This document shows positions 38,061 through 46,143 of a stretch of 64,000 bases of DNA, piece after piece. The stretch covers positions 62,001-126,000 of the forward strand of contig NZ_FOWP01000013.1 of the NCBI RefSeq assembly GCF_900115475.1, given 5' to 3'. This stretch comes from Ectopseudomonas composti (GTDB lineage Bacteria; Pseudomonadota; Gammaproteobacteria; Pseudomonadales; Pseudomonadaceae). The notes beneath the pieces are model-generated. The model was not told where the DNA came from. It was given only the letters and a program-made list of their open reading frames with translations, and did not search any database. The translations under genes were made by a program, and so were the position numbers. Every line of letters starts with the position of its first letter. Within the stretch, counting starts at the first letter, position 1.

Positions 38061-38536
38061 AGCGAGGCCAAAATTTTTCGTAGGCCGGATGAAATCCGGG
38101 GGCGCTTTGCTGGCTACCAATCGCGGCTACGACTGCATGAATGTGGGAGGTGGAGCGAAGCAGGTTGCCAGAGCCGAAAGCCCCTTCCACAGATACAGAA
38201 ACATCCACCGCACCGTTGGGAGGCGCTTCAGCGGCGATGCTTTCGATAGCCAGCGGCACGAACAGCCACAAGCAAAACGGTAGATAAAGAAAGCGTCACC
38301 CACCCTACGAACGGTGTACCGAGACGTAGTGCTGGAGCCAAAAGAGGAGGTCAAGCGAATGCAGCCGACTGCGAGTGCATAGCGGTAAGACTATGATCGG
38401 GAGGACTTTTTCGCGCAAAGCGGGATGGTGCGGTGCTAGGTGGAAGGCTCTACTATTAAATTAGCACCCTAACCACCACTGCTACCATTAGCTGCTTAGT
38501 GCAATTAAACATCAATCAAACGATTAGCTGAGAACA

Positions 38537-39844
38537 ATGAATAAAAATATATTTTTGTCATATTCATGGTCTGACATGGAGATAGCCGACCAAATTGAAA
38601 AAGATTTAAGTCATTTACAACTTAACTTAAGAAGGGATGTTCGAGACCTAGCTTACAAATGCAGCATATCCAGCTTTATGGAATCAATACGCGAGTCAGA
38701 TTTCGCGATCTTGTTAATAAGTGACAGCTATCTGCGCTCAAAAAACTGCATGAAAGAAGTATTACACTTACTTAAAGACAGAAACCACGAAGATAAAATA
38801 CTACCCATCATCGTCAAAGGAACAGGCATTTACTCGACAACCGATAGACTAGCGTACACTAAGCATTGGCTTCAAGAGCAGGAGAAACTTAAGGAAATCA
38901 TTAATTCTTTACCAGCCACCTCCGTCATCAATGAAATATCAGAACTAAAGACAGTAGAAGCAATTACATCATCAATAAATAATTTCCTAACATATATCAG
39001 CGACAATAAAAATCTAACTTTTGACGAGCTTAAGGCAGAAAGCTATTCATCAATTTTAGATAGCTTAGGCGGCGTAAACATTTCGCACCTAGTGGAGCTA
39101 CTGAATATATCCTTCATCGACGATATTGATGAAAAAGAGATTGCACTAGATCAGTGGTTTGAAAAATATGAACCAACCTCCGATGCGTACTCCATACGAG
39201 CCAGTATAGCGTCAGCAAGAGACAACATAAAAAAGGCAGAGTTTAATTTTAACAAAGCCATAGAGACCAATGAAAACAATGCCTACGCCCTAAACAACTA
39301 TGGCTACTTATTATACAGACTAAATATTGAGCACGAAAAAGCCAAACAGCTTTTTGAAAAAGCCATTTCCGCCATGCCTAACTTAACTGAAGCCAGACTA
39401 AATCTAGGGGTTTTGTTAACGCGCCACTTTGATGAATACGAACTAGCCAAAGAGCAGTATGAAACAATAATTACTTACAATCCCGCTGAAGCCAGAGCTT
39501 ATGCCAACCTAACGAATTATTATAAAGTTCGCGGAAGTAACAACAAGCAAAATCAACTTAAAATTGCAGAGCTCTATGAAAAAGCAATTGAATTGAATCC
39601 TAACTACCTTGAAGCACACATGGCTCTGGGTAGTCACTTATCAGAATTTCTAGGTGACCATGATAAGGCTGTCGCACATTACGATGAAATGTTGCGTATT
39701 GACCCTAAATCGCATGAGCTTGTTACAACACTAAAACAAAGAGTTGACTTTCTTCGCCAACCCAAAGCAAATGAAAAACAACCTAGAAATGAGCTCTGCA
39801 ATTGCGGCAGTGGTCTAAAATACAAAAAATGTCATGGCGCATAA
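38537..39844 (+). CDS. TIR - TPR - SEC-C protein
   Basis: A 435-residue protein in three parts. Residues 1-150 are a TIR domain (NIFLSYSWSD; SDFAILLISDSYLRSKNC; Glu74 in CMKEVL is at the place of the NADase glutamate). Residues 210-405 carry TPR repeats (NAYALNNYGYLLYR, TEARLNLGVLL, NYLEAHMALG). The C-terminus is a SEC-C zinc motif (ELCNCGSGLKYKKCHG; Cys421, Cys423, Cys432, His433). Bacterial TIR proteins often degrade NAD in anti-phage defence; the TPR could sense a partner. The gene is very AT-rich compared with its neighbours, so it was probably acquired. Confidence 0.88.
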   Translation: MNKNIFLSYSWSDMEIADQIEKDLSHLQLNLRRDVRDLAYKCSISSFMESIRESDFAILLISDSYLRSKNCMKEVLHLLKDRNHEDKILPIIVKGTGIYSTTDRLAYTKHWLQEQEKLKEIINSLPATSVINEISELKTVEAITSSINNFLTYISDNKNLTFDELKAESYSSILDSLGGVNISHLVELLNISFIDDIDEKEIALDQWFEKYEPTSDAYSIRASIASARDNIKKAEFNFNKAIETNENNAYALNNYGYLLYRLNIEHEKAKQLFEKAISAMPNLTEARLNLGVLLTRHFDEYELAKEQYETIITYNPAEARAYANLTNYYKVRGSNNKQNQLKIAELYEKAIELNPNYLEAHMALGSHLSEFLGDHDKAVAHYDEMLRIDPKSHELVTTLKQRVDFLRQPKANEKQPRNELCNCGSGLKYKKCHGA

Positions 39845-39860
39845 GTAAGTATGCCTGCAC

Positions 39861-39923
39861 AAAAGGGGACAGATTTATTTATGGCGCAATACTATCAACC
39901 TAAGAATAAATCTGCCCACCTTT
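39861..39923. repeat. Imperfect inverted repeat (GGGGACAGATTTATT type)
   Basis: AAAGGGGACAGATTTATT at 39862-39879 pairs with AATAAATCTGCCCACCTTT at 39905-39923, leaving a loop of about 25 bp. Such GGGACAGATTTATT ends are known beside single-strand (Y1/REP-type) transposases in many proteobacteria; no transposase is present here. It lies between two genes of the AT-rich cassette. Confidence 0.65.
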
Positions 39924-39949
39924 CTTCAGTTTAAAACCATCGAGAAAAT

Positions 39950-40588
39950 ATGAAAAAAGATACCCAGCGCGGCTCCGCCGTCGTAAGCGTTTTGAAATCC
40001 GATTCAGTAGTTAGCGTAGGAAAGGATTTTTTGGAGCTTGGAATAGACGCTGTGCTTGAATCTGGCGCACTCAAAGACATCCCGCTTGTGAATACCGTAG
40101 TTGGTATATTCGGTGCGGCTGGCTCCGTAAGGGATCATCTATTTGTCAATAAACTCATTCGCTTCATGAGTCAGCTTTCGGAAATTCCGCAAGAAGAACG
40201 AATAGCAATGGTTGAGAAATTGAATGAGGACAATAAGTTTTCCGGCAAAGTTGGTGCGACCTTAATTGAGATTCTTGACAGAATGGAGAGCGAAAAAAAA
40301 CCCGAACTGTCGGCAAAATGCTTTGCAGCATTCGCAAGAGATGAAATTTCCTTTGAGGAGTTCCGCCATATCTTGTTCGCGCTTGAGAGAGTCCCATCCT
40401 TTGAAATCGGAAAATTAGAGCAATTTTCCAAGTCGACAATTGACGAGTCGCTACAAATGGACGAGTCAGTTTTACTCTCATTTGTAAATGCTGGCTTGGG
40501 TAAAAATAACGGCGGCTTCGACGGCGGCGCAATTATTCCAACGAGCCTATGCAAGACTTTTGTAAAGGTCTGTATATATGCAGCCTAA
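39950..40588 (+). CDS. Hypothetical protein in AT-rich cassette
   Basis: A 212-residue protein I do not recognise. It has a Gly/Val-rich, weakly hydrophobic segment (about 45-68, IPLVNTVVGIFGAAGSVRDH) that might contact a membrane, then a helical, charged part (LIRFMSQLSEIPQEERIAMVEKL; LIEILDRMESEKKPELSAKC). Base composition is like the TIR gene and unlike the chromosome. It stands between the TIR-TPR gene and the GIY-YIG gene with about 100-bp gaps, all on one strand. Confidence 0.65.
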   Translation: MKKDTQRGSAVVSVLKSDSVVSVGKDFLELGIDAVLESGALKDIPLVNTVVGIFGAAGSVRDHLFVNKLIRFMSQLSEIPQEERIAMVEKLNEDNKFSGKVGATLIEILDRMESEKKPELSAKCFAAFARDEISFEEFRHILFALERVPSFEIGKLEQFSKSTIDESLQMDESVLLSFVNAGLGKNNGGFDGGAIIPTSLCKTFVKVCIYAA

Positions 40589-40668
40589 CAAGTCACTCAA
40601 ATCGATCGCTCCACTCGCTGGGACGGGCTAAAGCCACCTTAATTAAACGCTAGAAAAAAGGAATCCTT

Positions 40669-41253
40669 ATGAGCGAGATGAGAAACGAAGTAGTTCGTTA
40701 TTTTTTTGAGAACTATTTCGGGGGAAACATAGAGCAAGCGATAAAAGCCACAGGCTATACTCACATACAGTTCCGGAAGTGGTTAGATGGCTCATTAGCC
40801 CCCCAAAAAAACACTATAGAATATATTGCGCATTGCATATTTACTCCGGAATTCAGAAGAATCGCGGAGTATTATGAATTTCACCCTGAAGAAAAAATCA
40901 TGCCCCAACTAAAAAATATGCTTGGAGGGCATGCTGACAACCCAGGAATTTATGCATTCTATGATTCCATGGGCAACTTGCTTTACATTGGCAAAGCGGC
41001 AACGAGCCTTATTAAAGAATGCTATCAATCAATAAGACAGGAAGTTTCAATCAAATTTCCATCCGGAATCAAAAACGCACCCCAAAAGCGATATGAGATA
41101 ACAAAATATATCTCAGCATATGACGTTGGAAACTCTAACTGGATTGACTATCCGAAGCATGTGGAATCATTAATACTTCGAATTTCAAAGCCACCTTTAA
41201 ACAAAATAATTGGTAGCCTAGAGCCTGCGTTCTGTAAAGAGGACGAGTGCTAA
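40669..41253 (+). CDS. GIY-YIG domain protein with HTH-like N-terminus
   Basis: A 194-residue protein. Residues about 95-185 look like a GIY-YIG nuclease: PGIYAFYDSMGNLLYIGKA has both signature strands, and a Glu lies in HVESLILR with the Asn of PPLNKI near the end. The N-terminal 60 residues (IEQAIKATGYTHIQFRKWLDG) suggest a helix-turn-helix. AAGGAAT lies before the ATG. It is AT-rich like its two upstream neighbours. A role as a nuclease effector is possible but not shown. Confidence 0.75.
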   Translation: MSEMRNEVVRYFFENYFGGNIEQAIKATGYTHIQFRKWLDGSLAPQKNTIEYIAHCIFTPEFRRIAEYYEFHPEEKIMPQLKNMLGGHADNPGIYAFYDSMGNLLYIGKAATSLIKECYQSIRQEVSIKFPSGIKNAPQKRYEITKYISAYDVGNSNWIDYPKHVESLILRISKPPLNKIIGSLEPAFCKEDEC

Positions 41254-41371
41254 CAATCGCAAGCACGGCGACGGCTTTTACATCACGGTTGCACCTTCAT
41301 TATAAGGCCACGCGTACCGAGGCCGTTATTCACGGCAGGAACAAGCAAGTATCCCAACCAAACACCGCAAA

Positions 41372-41418
41372 CGGTGGATGATAAAAACGTCGGCTACGCG
41401 CCCCGATCCACCCTACGC
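41372..41418. repeat. REP-like palindrome (GGTGGAT / ATCCACC)
   Basis: CGGTGGATG at 41372-41380 and GATCCACCCTACG at 41405-41417 form an interrupted inverted repeat ending in CTACG. It marks the return to normal base composition at the right side of the AT-rich cassette; a similar CCACCCTACG occurs on the left at about 38300-38309. Confidence 0.5.
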
Positions 41419-41467
41419 AGTGACTTGCCAGGAGGGCGACGCCGAGCCATCCCAGCAAGTACACAGT

Positions 41468-41701
41468 TCACCCCTGATTACGCCGATCCTGCGCCAGGCG
41501 CTCGGACAGGGCGTCGAGTTCAGGTAACTCCTCATCCGGCATCTGCCGGATCACCGCCTGGGTCAGTTTCATCTGGCGGATGAAACGCCGGCAGTTGCCG
41601 CACATCGCCAGGTGTGCGCGTACGGCCAGGCGCTGGCGCAACGTCAGTTGGCCGTCGAGATAATCGCTGGAGTGAGCGACCAATTCCTTGCAGGTCAGCA
41701 T
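41468..41701 (-). CDS. Zinc-finger anti-sigma factor
   Basis: A 77-residue protein with the zf-HC2 anti-sigma motif: MLTCKELVAH near the start, then HLAMCGNCRRF giving H-x3-C-x2-C. It has no transmembrane segment, so it would be cytoplasmic, perhaps redox- or metal-responsive through the zinc site. Its start overlaps the end of the ECF sigma gene by 7 bp, the usual coupling for a sigma/anti-sigma pair. Confidence 0.88.
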   Translation of the reverse strand: MLTCKELVAHSSDYLDGQLTLRQRLAVRAHLAMCGNCRRFIRQMKLTQAVIRQMPDEELPELDALSERLAQDRRNQG

Positions 41702-42297
41702 TGGCCTGTCTCCTCGAAATGTTCCAGGGTGGCAAAGACTTTCAGGCGTGCCCGGTGCAGCAGCACACGTGCATTGGAGAGCGAGATGTCGAGAAGATTA
41801 CAGATCGCCTCCAGCTCCAGGCCCTGGCGCTCGCGCAGCACCAGCACGCTGGCCTGCAACTCGGACAAGCTGGCCAGGGTGTGCTCCAGGCACTCGCGCA
41901 ATTCGTCCTCGGTGAGCAGGGCTTCGGGGCTGTCCTGATGCCAGGCATGCGGCGCCAGCAGCCAGTGACCGTCATCGGCAAAGCGCTCGTCACCCACCGT
42001 GCCATGGGGCGCGGCCAGGTCGTCGAGCAACACTTCACGACGGTTGTGCTTGAGACGGGTCTTGGCGGTGTTGGCAGTGATGGTCAGCAGCCAGGTCTTG
42101 AGGCTGGAACGCCCCTGAAAGCCTGCCAGGCTGCGCACCACGGCAAGCCAGGCATCCTGCACCACTTCGTCAGCATGGCGGCTGCCGACGATGGCGTAGG
42201 CCACCGCCCGCATCGCCCCCTGGTAACGCGCGACCAGTTCGCGGTAGGCCTTCTGCTCACCGGCGAGCAGACGACCCAGCAGATCGGTATCGGACAT
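41695..42297 (-). CDS. ECF sigma factor
   Basis: A 200-residue sigma-70 family protein with region 2 (about 5-75, ELVARYQGAMRAVAYAIVG, DEVVQDAWLAVVRSL) and region 4 (about 130-185, LASLSELQASVLVLRERQGLELEAICNLL). The start at ATG 42297 (MSDTDLLGRLLAGEQ) is preferred to one at 42354. It is coupled to a zinc-finger anti-sigma gene. Bufferin-type operons are often under ECF control; the promoter at 38036-38060 is a likely target, but this link is inferred. Confidence 0.93.
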   Translation of the reverse strand: MSDTDLLGRLLAGEQKAYRELVARYQGAMRAVAYAIVGSRHADEVVQDAWLAVVRSLAGFQGRSSLKTWLLTITANTAKTRLKHNRREVLLDDLAAPHGTVGDERFADDGHWLLAPHAWHQDSPEALLTEDELRECLEHTLASLSELQASVLVLRERQGLELEAICNLLDISLSNARVLLHRARLKVFATLEHFEETGQC

Positions 42298-42367
42298 GGA
42301 ACTCCCTAGGTCAGGCCTGTGCACGTAGCCGAACGCTCCGCGCACGTCAGGCATGCCTACAGAGAGT

Positions 42368-43495
42368 TCAACGCTTGCGCAAAATTACACTGCCGATCGA
42401 ATAACCGGCACCAAAGGAGCTTAGAACACCCAGGCTGCCTGCCGGCAGATCGTCCTGATTTTTGTGCAGGGCAATCACCGAACCGGCCGAACTGGTGTTG
42501 GCGTAGGTGTCGAGAATCACCGGCGCCTCGTTCGGCTCGGCATCGCGGCCGAGCAGCTTGCGGGCGATCAGCAGGTTCATGTTGAGGTTGGCCTGGTGCA
42601 GCCAGAAGCGCTTGACGTCGCTGACGTTGAGTTGATTTTCCGCCAGATGCGCGGCAATCAGCTCGGCGACCATCGGGCAGACGTCCTTGAACACCTTGCG
42701 GCCTTCCTGCACGAACAGCTTGTCGCGGGCGCCCGCACCCTCTTGCGCGGCGCGGTTGAGGAAGCCGAAGTTGTTGCGGATGTTGTTGGAGAACTGGGTC
42801 AGCAGCTTGGTGCCGACCACGTCGAACTGATGCTTGGAGGTGGCCAGATCGGCGCGCTCGATGATCACCGCAGTGGCGGCATCGCCGAAAATGAAGTGAC
42901 TGTCACGGTCACGGAAGTTGAGGTGGCCGGTGCAAATTTCCGGGTTGACCATCAGGATGGCGCGGGCCTGGCCGGTCTGGATCGCGGTGGTCGCGGCCTG
43001 GATGCCGAAAGTGGCCGAGGAGCAGGCGACGTTCATGTCATAGCCCCAGCCCTGGATACCCAGTGCGGCCTGCACTTCGATCGCCACCGCCGGGTAGGCG
43101 CGCTGCAAATTCGAGCAAGCGACGATCACCCCGTCGATATCGGCGACGGTCTTGCCGGCGCGCTCCAGCGCCTGCTTGGCGGCGCCCACGGCCATTTCGC
43201 AGAGGATGCCCCAGTCTTCGTTGGAGCGTTCAGGGATGCTCGGCACCATGCGCTGGGGGTCAAGGATGCCGGCCTTGTCGATGACGAAGCGGCTCTTGAT
43301 ACCCGACGCTTTCTCGATGAAGCCACTGCTGGACTCGCTCAGGGCCTCGACTTCGCCACAGGCGATGGCCTCGGCATTGTCGGCGTTGAACTGCTGCACA
43401 TAGGCATTGAAGGATGCCACCAGCTCGTCGTTGGAAATGCTGTTGGCCGGGGTGTAGAGGCCGGTACCACTGATCACGACGTTATGCACGGTCAT
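42368..43495 (-). CDS. Beta-ketoacyl-ACP synthase III-like (PA3286-like)
   Basis: A 375-residue thiolase-fold enzyme of the FabH group. The catalytic Cys is in NVACSSATFGIQ (about 155), the His in FWLHQANLNMN, and the Asn in TYANTSSAGSV. It is longer than FabH (about 320). As I recall, the P. aeruginosa homologue PA3286 condenses beta-oxidation-derived octanoyl-CoA with malonyl-ACP and so links degradation to synthesis. It is divergent from the glutamate-synthase-like gene across a 231-bp gap. The start at 43495 has GAGGAAT just upstream. Confidence 0.88.
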   Translation of the reverse strand: MTVHNVVISGTGLYTPANSISNDELVASFNAYVQQFNADNAEAIACGEVEALSESSSGFIEKASGIKSRFVIDKAGILDPQRMVPSIPERSNEDWGILCEMAVGAAKQALERAGKTVADIDGVIVACSNLQRAYPAVAIEVQAALGIQGWGYDMNVACSSATFGIQAATTAIQTGQARAILMVNPEICTGHLNFRDRDSHFIFGDAATAVIIERADLATSKHQFDVVGTKLLTQFSNNIRNNFGFLNRAAQEGAGARDKLFVQEGRKVFKDVCPMVAELIAAHLAENQLNVSDVKRFWLHQANLNMNLLIARKLLGRDAEPNEAPVILDTYANTSSAGSVIALHKNQDDLPAGSLGVLSSFGAGYSIGSVILRKR

Positions 43496-43726
43496 TCCTC
43501 TTATCGGCCGCTGGCGGCCTCAGGCAGTAGGCCGGCGACAATGGCGCAGGCCGAAAATCGGGGGACTTGGGCCAAGCTCTTACGATGGTTGGCTCCGGGC
43601 CACTGAGTGTGCCACAGGGCAATGGGGTTCGTCCTCAGCCCTTGAGCGTGTCTAATTGGACAGAACATGACCCAATATAGCCATTTGGTCTAAAGTCTTA
43701 TCTTGATCCGTGTATCTGGAGCTTGC

Positions 43727-45337
43727 ATGAACCTCTCCCTGCTCAGCCGCTACGCTTTTTTCGCCTTCTGCGTGCTGTTCACCCTGGCCAGCCTGCCCTT
43801 CCTTGGCCATCAATGGCTGTGGCCGCTAACCCTGCTCACCGGCGTTCTCAGCCTGATCGGTCTCGGCGACCTGCTGCAAACGCGCCATGCGGTCAGACGC
43901 AACTACCCGATCCTGGGCAACATCCGCTACCTGGTCGAAGGCATCCGCCCGGAGATTCGCCAATACCTGCTCGAAGGCGACGCCGAGCAACTGCCCTTCT
44001 CCCGTGCGCAGCGCTCACTGGTCTATTCGCGCGCCAAGAACGAAGGCGCCGACAAACCGTTCGGCACCCTGAGCGATGTGTACCAGAACGGCTTCGAGTT
44101 CATCAGCCACTCCATGCGTCCGGCGCCGCTGACCGATCCGTGCAGCTTTCGCGTGGAGATCGGCGGGCCGCAATGCAGCCAGCCGTACTCGGCGTCACTG
44201 TTCAATATTTCGGCGATGAGTTTCGGCTCGCTCAGCGCCAACGCCATTCGCGCCCTCAACGAAGGGGCGAAACTCGGCGAGTTCTACCACGACACCGGCG
44301 AGGGCAGCATCAGCCCCTATCACCGCGAGCACGGTGGCGACCTGGTCTGGGAACTGGGCAGCGGCTACTTCGGTTGCCGTGCGTCCGACGGGCGCTTCGA
44401 CCCCGAGCGCTTCGCCGCCCAGGCCGCCAATCCACAGGTGAAGATGATCGAGATCAAGCTCAGCCAGGGCGCCAAACCGGGCCATGGCGGCATCCTGCCC
44501 AAGCACAAGATCACCGAGGAAATCGCCAGCACCCGCGGCGTACCGATGGGCGAGGATTGCGTCTCGCCTTCGCGCCACAGTGCCTTCTCCACGCCCACCG
44601 AACTCTTGCAGTTCATCGCTCAGTTGCGCGAGCTATCGGGCGGCAAACCGGTCGGCTTCAAATTCTGCCTGGGCCACCCGTGGGAATTCATGGGCATCGT
44701 CAAAGCCATGCTGGAGACCGGCATCCTGCCCGACTTCATCGTCGTCGACGGCAAGGAAGGCGGCACCGGTGCGGCGCCATTGGAGTTCACCGACCACCTC
44801 GGCGTGCCGCTGCGTGAGGGCCTGCTGTTCGTCCATAACACCCTGGTCGGCAGCAACCTGCGCGACAAGATCAAGCTCGGCGCCAGCGGCAAGATCGTCA
44901 GCGCCTTCGATATCGCCCGCGTGCTGGCCATCGGCGCCGATTGGGCCAATTCGGCGCGCGGCTTCATGTTCGCCATCGGCTGTATCCAGTCGCAGTCCTG
45001 CCACACCAACAAGTGCCCCACTGGCGTGGCCACCCAGGACCCGCTGCGCCAGCGCGCCCTGGTGGTCGAGGACAAGGCCCAGCGCGTCTACAACTTCCAC
45101 CGCAACACGCTCAAGGCACTGGCCGAAATGCTCGCCGCTGCCGGCCTCGATCATCCTGCGCAGATGGATGCCAAGCATCTGGTGCAACGCATGTCCGCCA
45201 CCGAGATCAAGCTGTTCTCGCAGCAGCATGTGTTCCTCGCGCCGGGAGAGTTACTCAGCGGCCAGATCGAAGGCGAGTTCTACGACCGCATGTGGCGCAT
45301 GGCGCGCGCCGATAGCTTCGAGTCGGCACCAGCCTGA
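43727..45337 (+). CDS. FMN-binding glutamate synthase family protein
   Basis: A 536-residue protein with two hydrophobic N-terminal segments (residues 5-45) and a large domain like the FMN/FeS part of glutamate synthase (FNISAMSFGSLSANAI; LSQGAKPGHGGILP; VDGKEGGTGAAPLEF). A Cys cluster SCHTNKCPTG near residue 425 fits the iron-sulphur site. The glutaminase domain is absent, so it is not a full GltB. It may be a membrane-bound oxidoreductase with another substrate. The ATG at 43727 has GGAG 8 bp upstream; an in-frame TTG at 43703 is less likely. Confidence 0.88.
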   Translation: MNLSLLSRYAFFAFCVLFTLASLPFLGHQWLWPLTLLTGVLSLIGLGDLLQTRHAVRRNYPILGNIRYLVEGIRPEIRQYLLEGDAEQLPFSRAQRSLVYSRAKNEGADKPFGTLSDVYQNGFEFISHSMRPAPLTDPCSFRVEIGGPQCSQPYSASLFNISAMSFGSLSANAIRALNEGAKLGEFYHDTGEGSISPYHREHGGDLVWELGSGYFGCRASDGRFDPERFAAQAANPQVKMIEIKLSQGAKPGHGGILPKHKITEEIASTRGVPMGEDCVSPSRHSAFSTPTELLQFIAQLRELSGGKPVGFKFCLGHPWEFMGIVKAMLETGILPDFIVVDGKEGGTGAAPLEFTDHLGVPLREGLLFVHNTLVGSNLRDKIKLGASGKIVSAFDIARVLAIGADWANSARGFMFAIGCIQSQSCHTNKCPTGVATQDPLRQRALVVEDKAQRVYNFHRNTLKALAEMLAAAGLDHPAQMDAKHLVQRMSATEIKLFSQQHVFLAPGELLSGQIEGEFYDRMWRMARADSFESAPA

Positions 45338-45408
45338 GCGGCCATCGCTCAGTCCGCTATGACCAAGCTCGGCGCGGCTTTGCTCAACGCTCCCTGACCG
45401 GTAACTGC

Positions 45409-46140
45409 ATGCGTTTTTCGCTTTCCGCTCTGCTGCTTCTGCTCTGCCTCGCCGCCTCGGCCCAGGAGCAGCGCCCGCTGCGCTTCTCGGTGACCGAGAG
45501 CTGGGCCATGCCGATGATCAGCATCGTCGATGGCCAGGTCAGGGGCGGGATTCTCTACGACCTGCAGATGCGCCTGGCGCAGAAAGTTGGCCGCCGGGCA
45601 GAGATGTTGGTGCTGCCGCGCTTGCGCGTGCAGCGCCTGCTGGCCACGGGTGGAATCGACGTGCGTTGCTACGTCAATCCTGACTGGCTCGGCGAAGCCC
45701 ACCACCAGTACATCTGGAGCCTGCCCTTCATGCTGCAGCGCGATGTGATCGTCGCTCGCGTCGCCGAACCCGACTTCACGCTGGAGCAACTGCGCGGCGA
45801 GCGCCTGGGAACGGTACTGGGCTTCAGCTACCCGCGCCTGGAGCCACTGCTGGCCAGCGGTGAGATTCACCGCGAAGACGTTCGCACCCAGGCACTGGCG
45901 CTGGAGAAGCTCGAAGCCGGCCGCTACCGCTATGCGATCAGCAACGACCTCAGCCTGAACTGGTTCAACCGTAATCGGCCGCAAGAAAAACGCCTGCATG
46001 CGCTCGCAGAAATCAGCGCCGACCCAGTCGGCTGCGTTGTCCGCGACGCGCCTGATGTCCCCACCCAGGCGCTGCTGCGGGCAATGGTCCAGATGAAAGA
46101 GGATGGTGAATTCGACGCCATCCTCGCCCGCTATCGCTGA
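45409..46140 (+). CDS. Periplasmic solute-binding protein (SBP family 3 type)
   Basis: A 243-residue exported protein with a signal peptide (LSALLLLLCLAASAQ) and a family-3 fold (LRFSVTESWAMPMISI, GGILYDLQMRLAQKVG, LEQLRGERLGTVLGFSYP). No permease or ATPase gene is next to it, so it may be an orphan binding protein or a signalling input. Ligand unknown. It is convergent with the PotF-like gene, 3 bp apart. Confidence 0.85.
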   Translation: MRFSLSALLLLLCLAASAQEQRPLRFSVTESWAMPMISIVDGQVRGGILYDLQMRLAQKVGRRAEMLVLPRLRVQRLLATGGIDVRCYVNPDWLGEAHHQYIWSLPFMLQRDVIVARVAEPDFTLEQLRGERLGTVLGFSYPRLEPLLASGEIHREDVRTQALALEKLEAGRYRYAISNDLSLNWFNRNRPQEKRLHALAEISADPVGCVVRDAPDVPTQALLRAMVQMKEDGEFDAILARYR

Positions 46141-46143
46141 GCG

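Noticed and set aside
37981..38271. Longer start for the Cys-rich precursor
   Set aside because: It would run through the likely ECF promoter and remove the signal peptide from the N-terminus.
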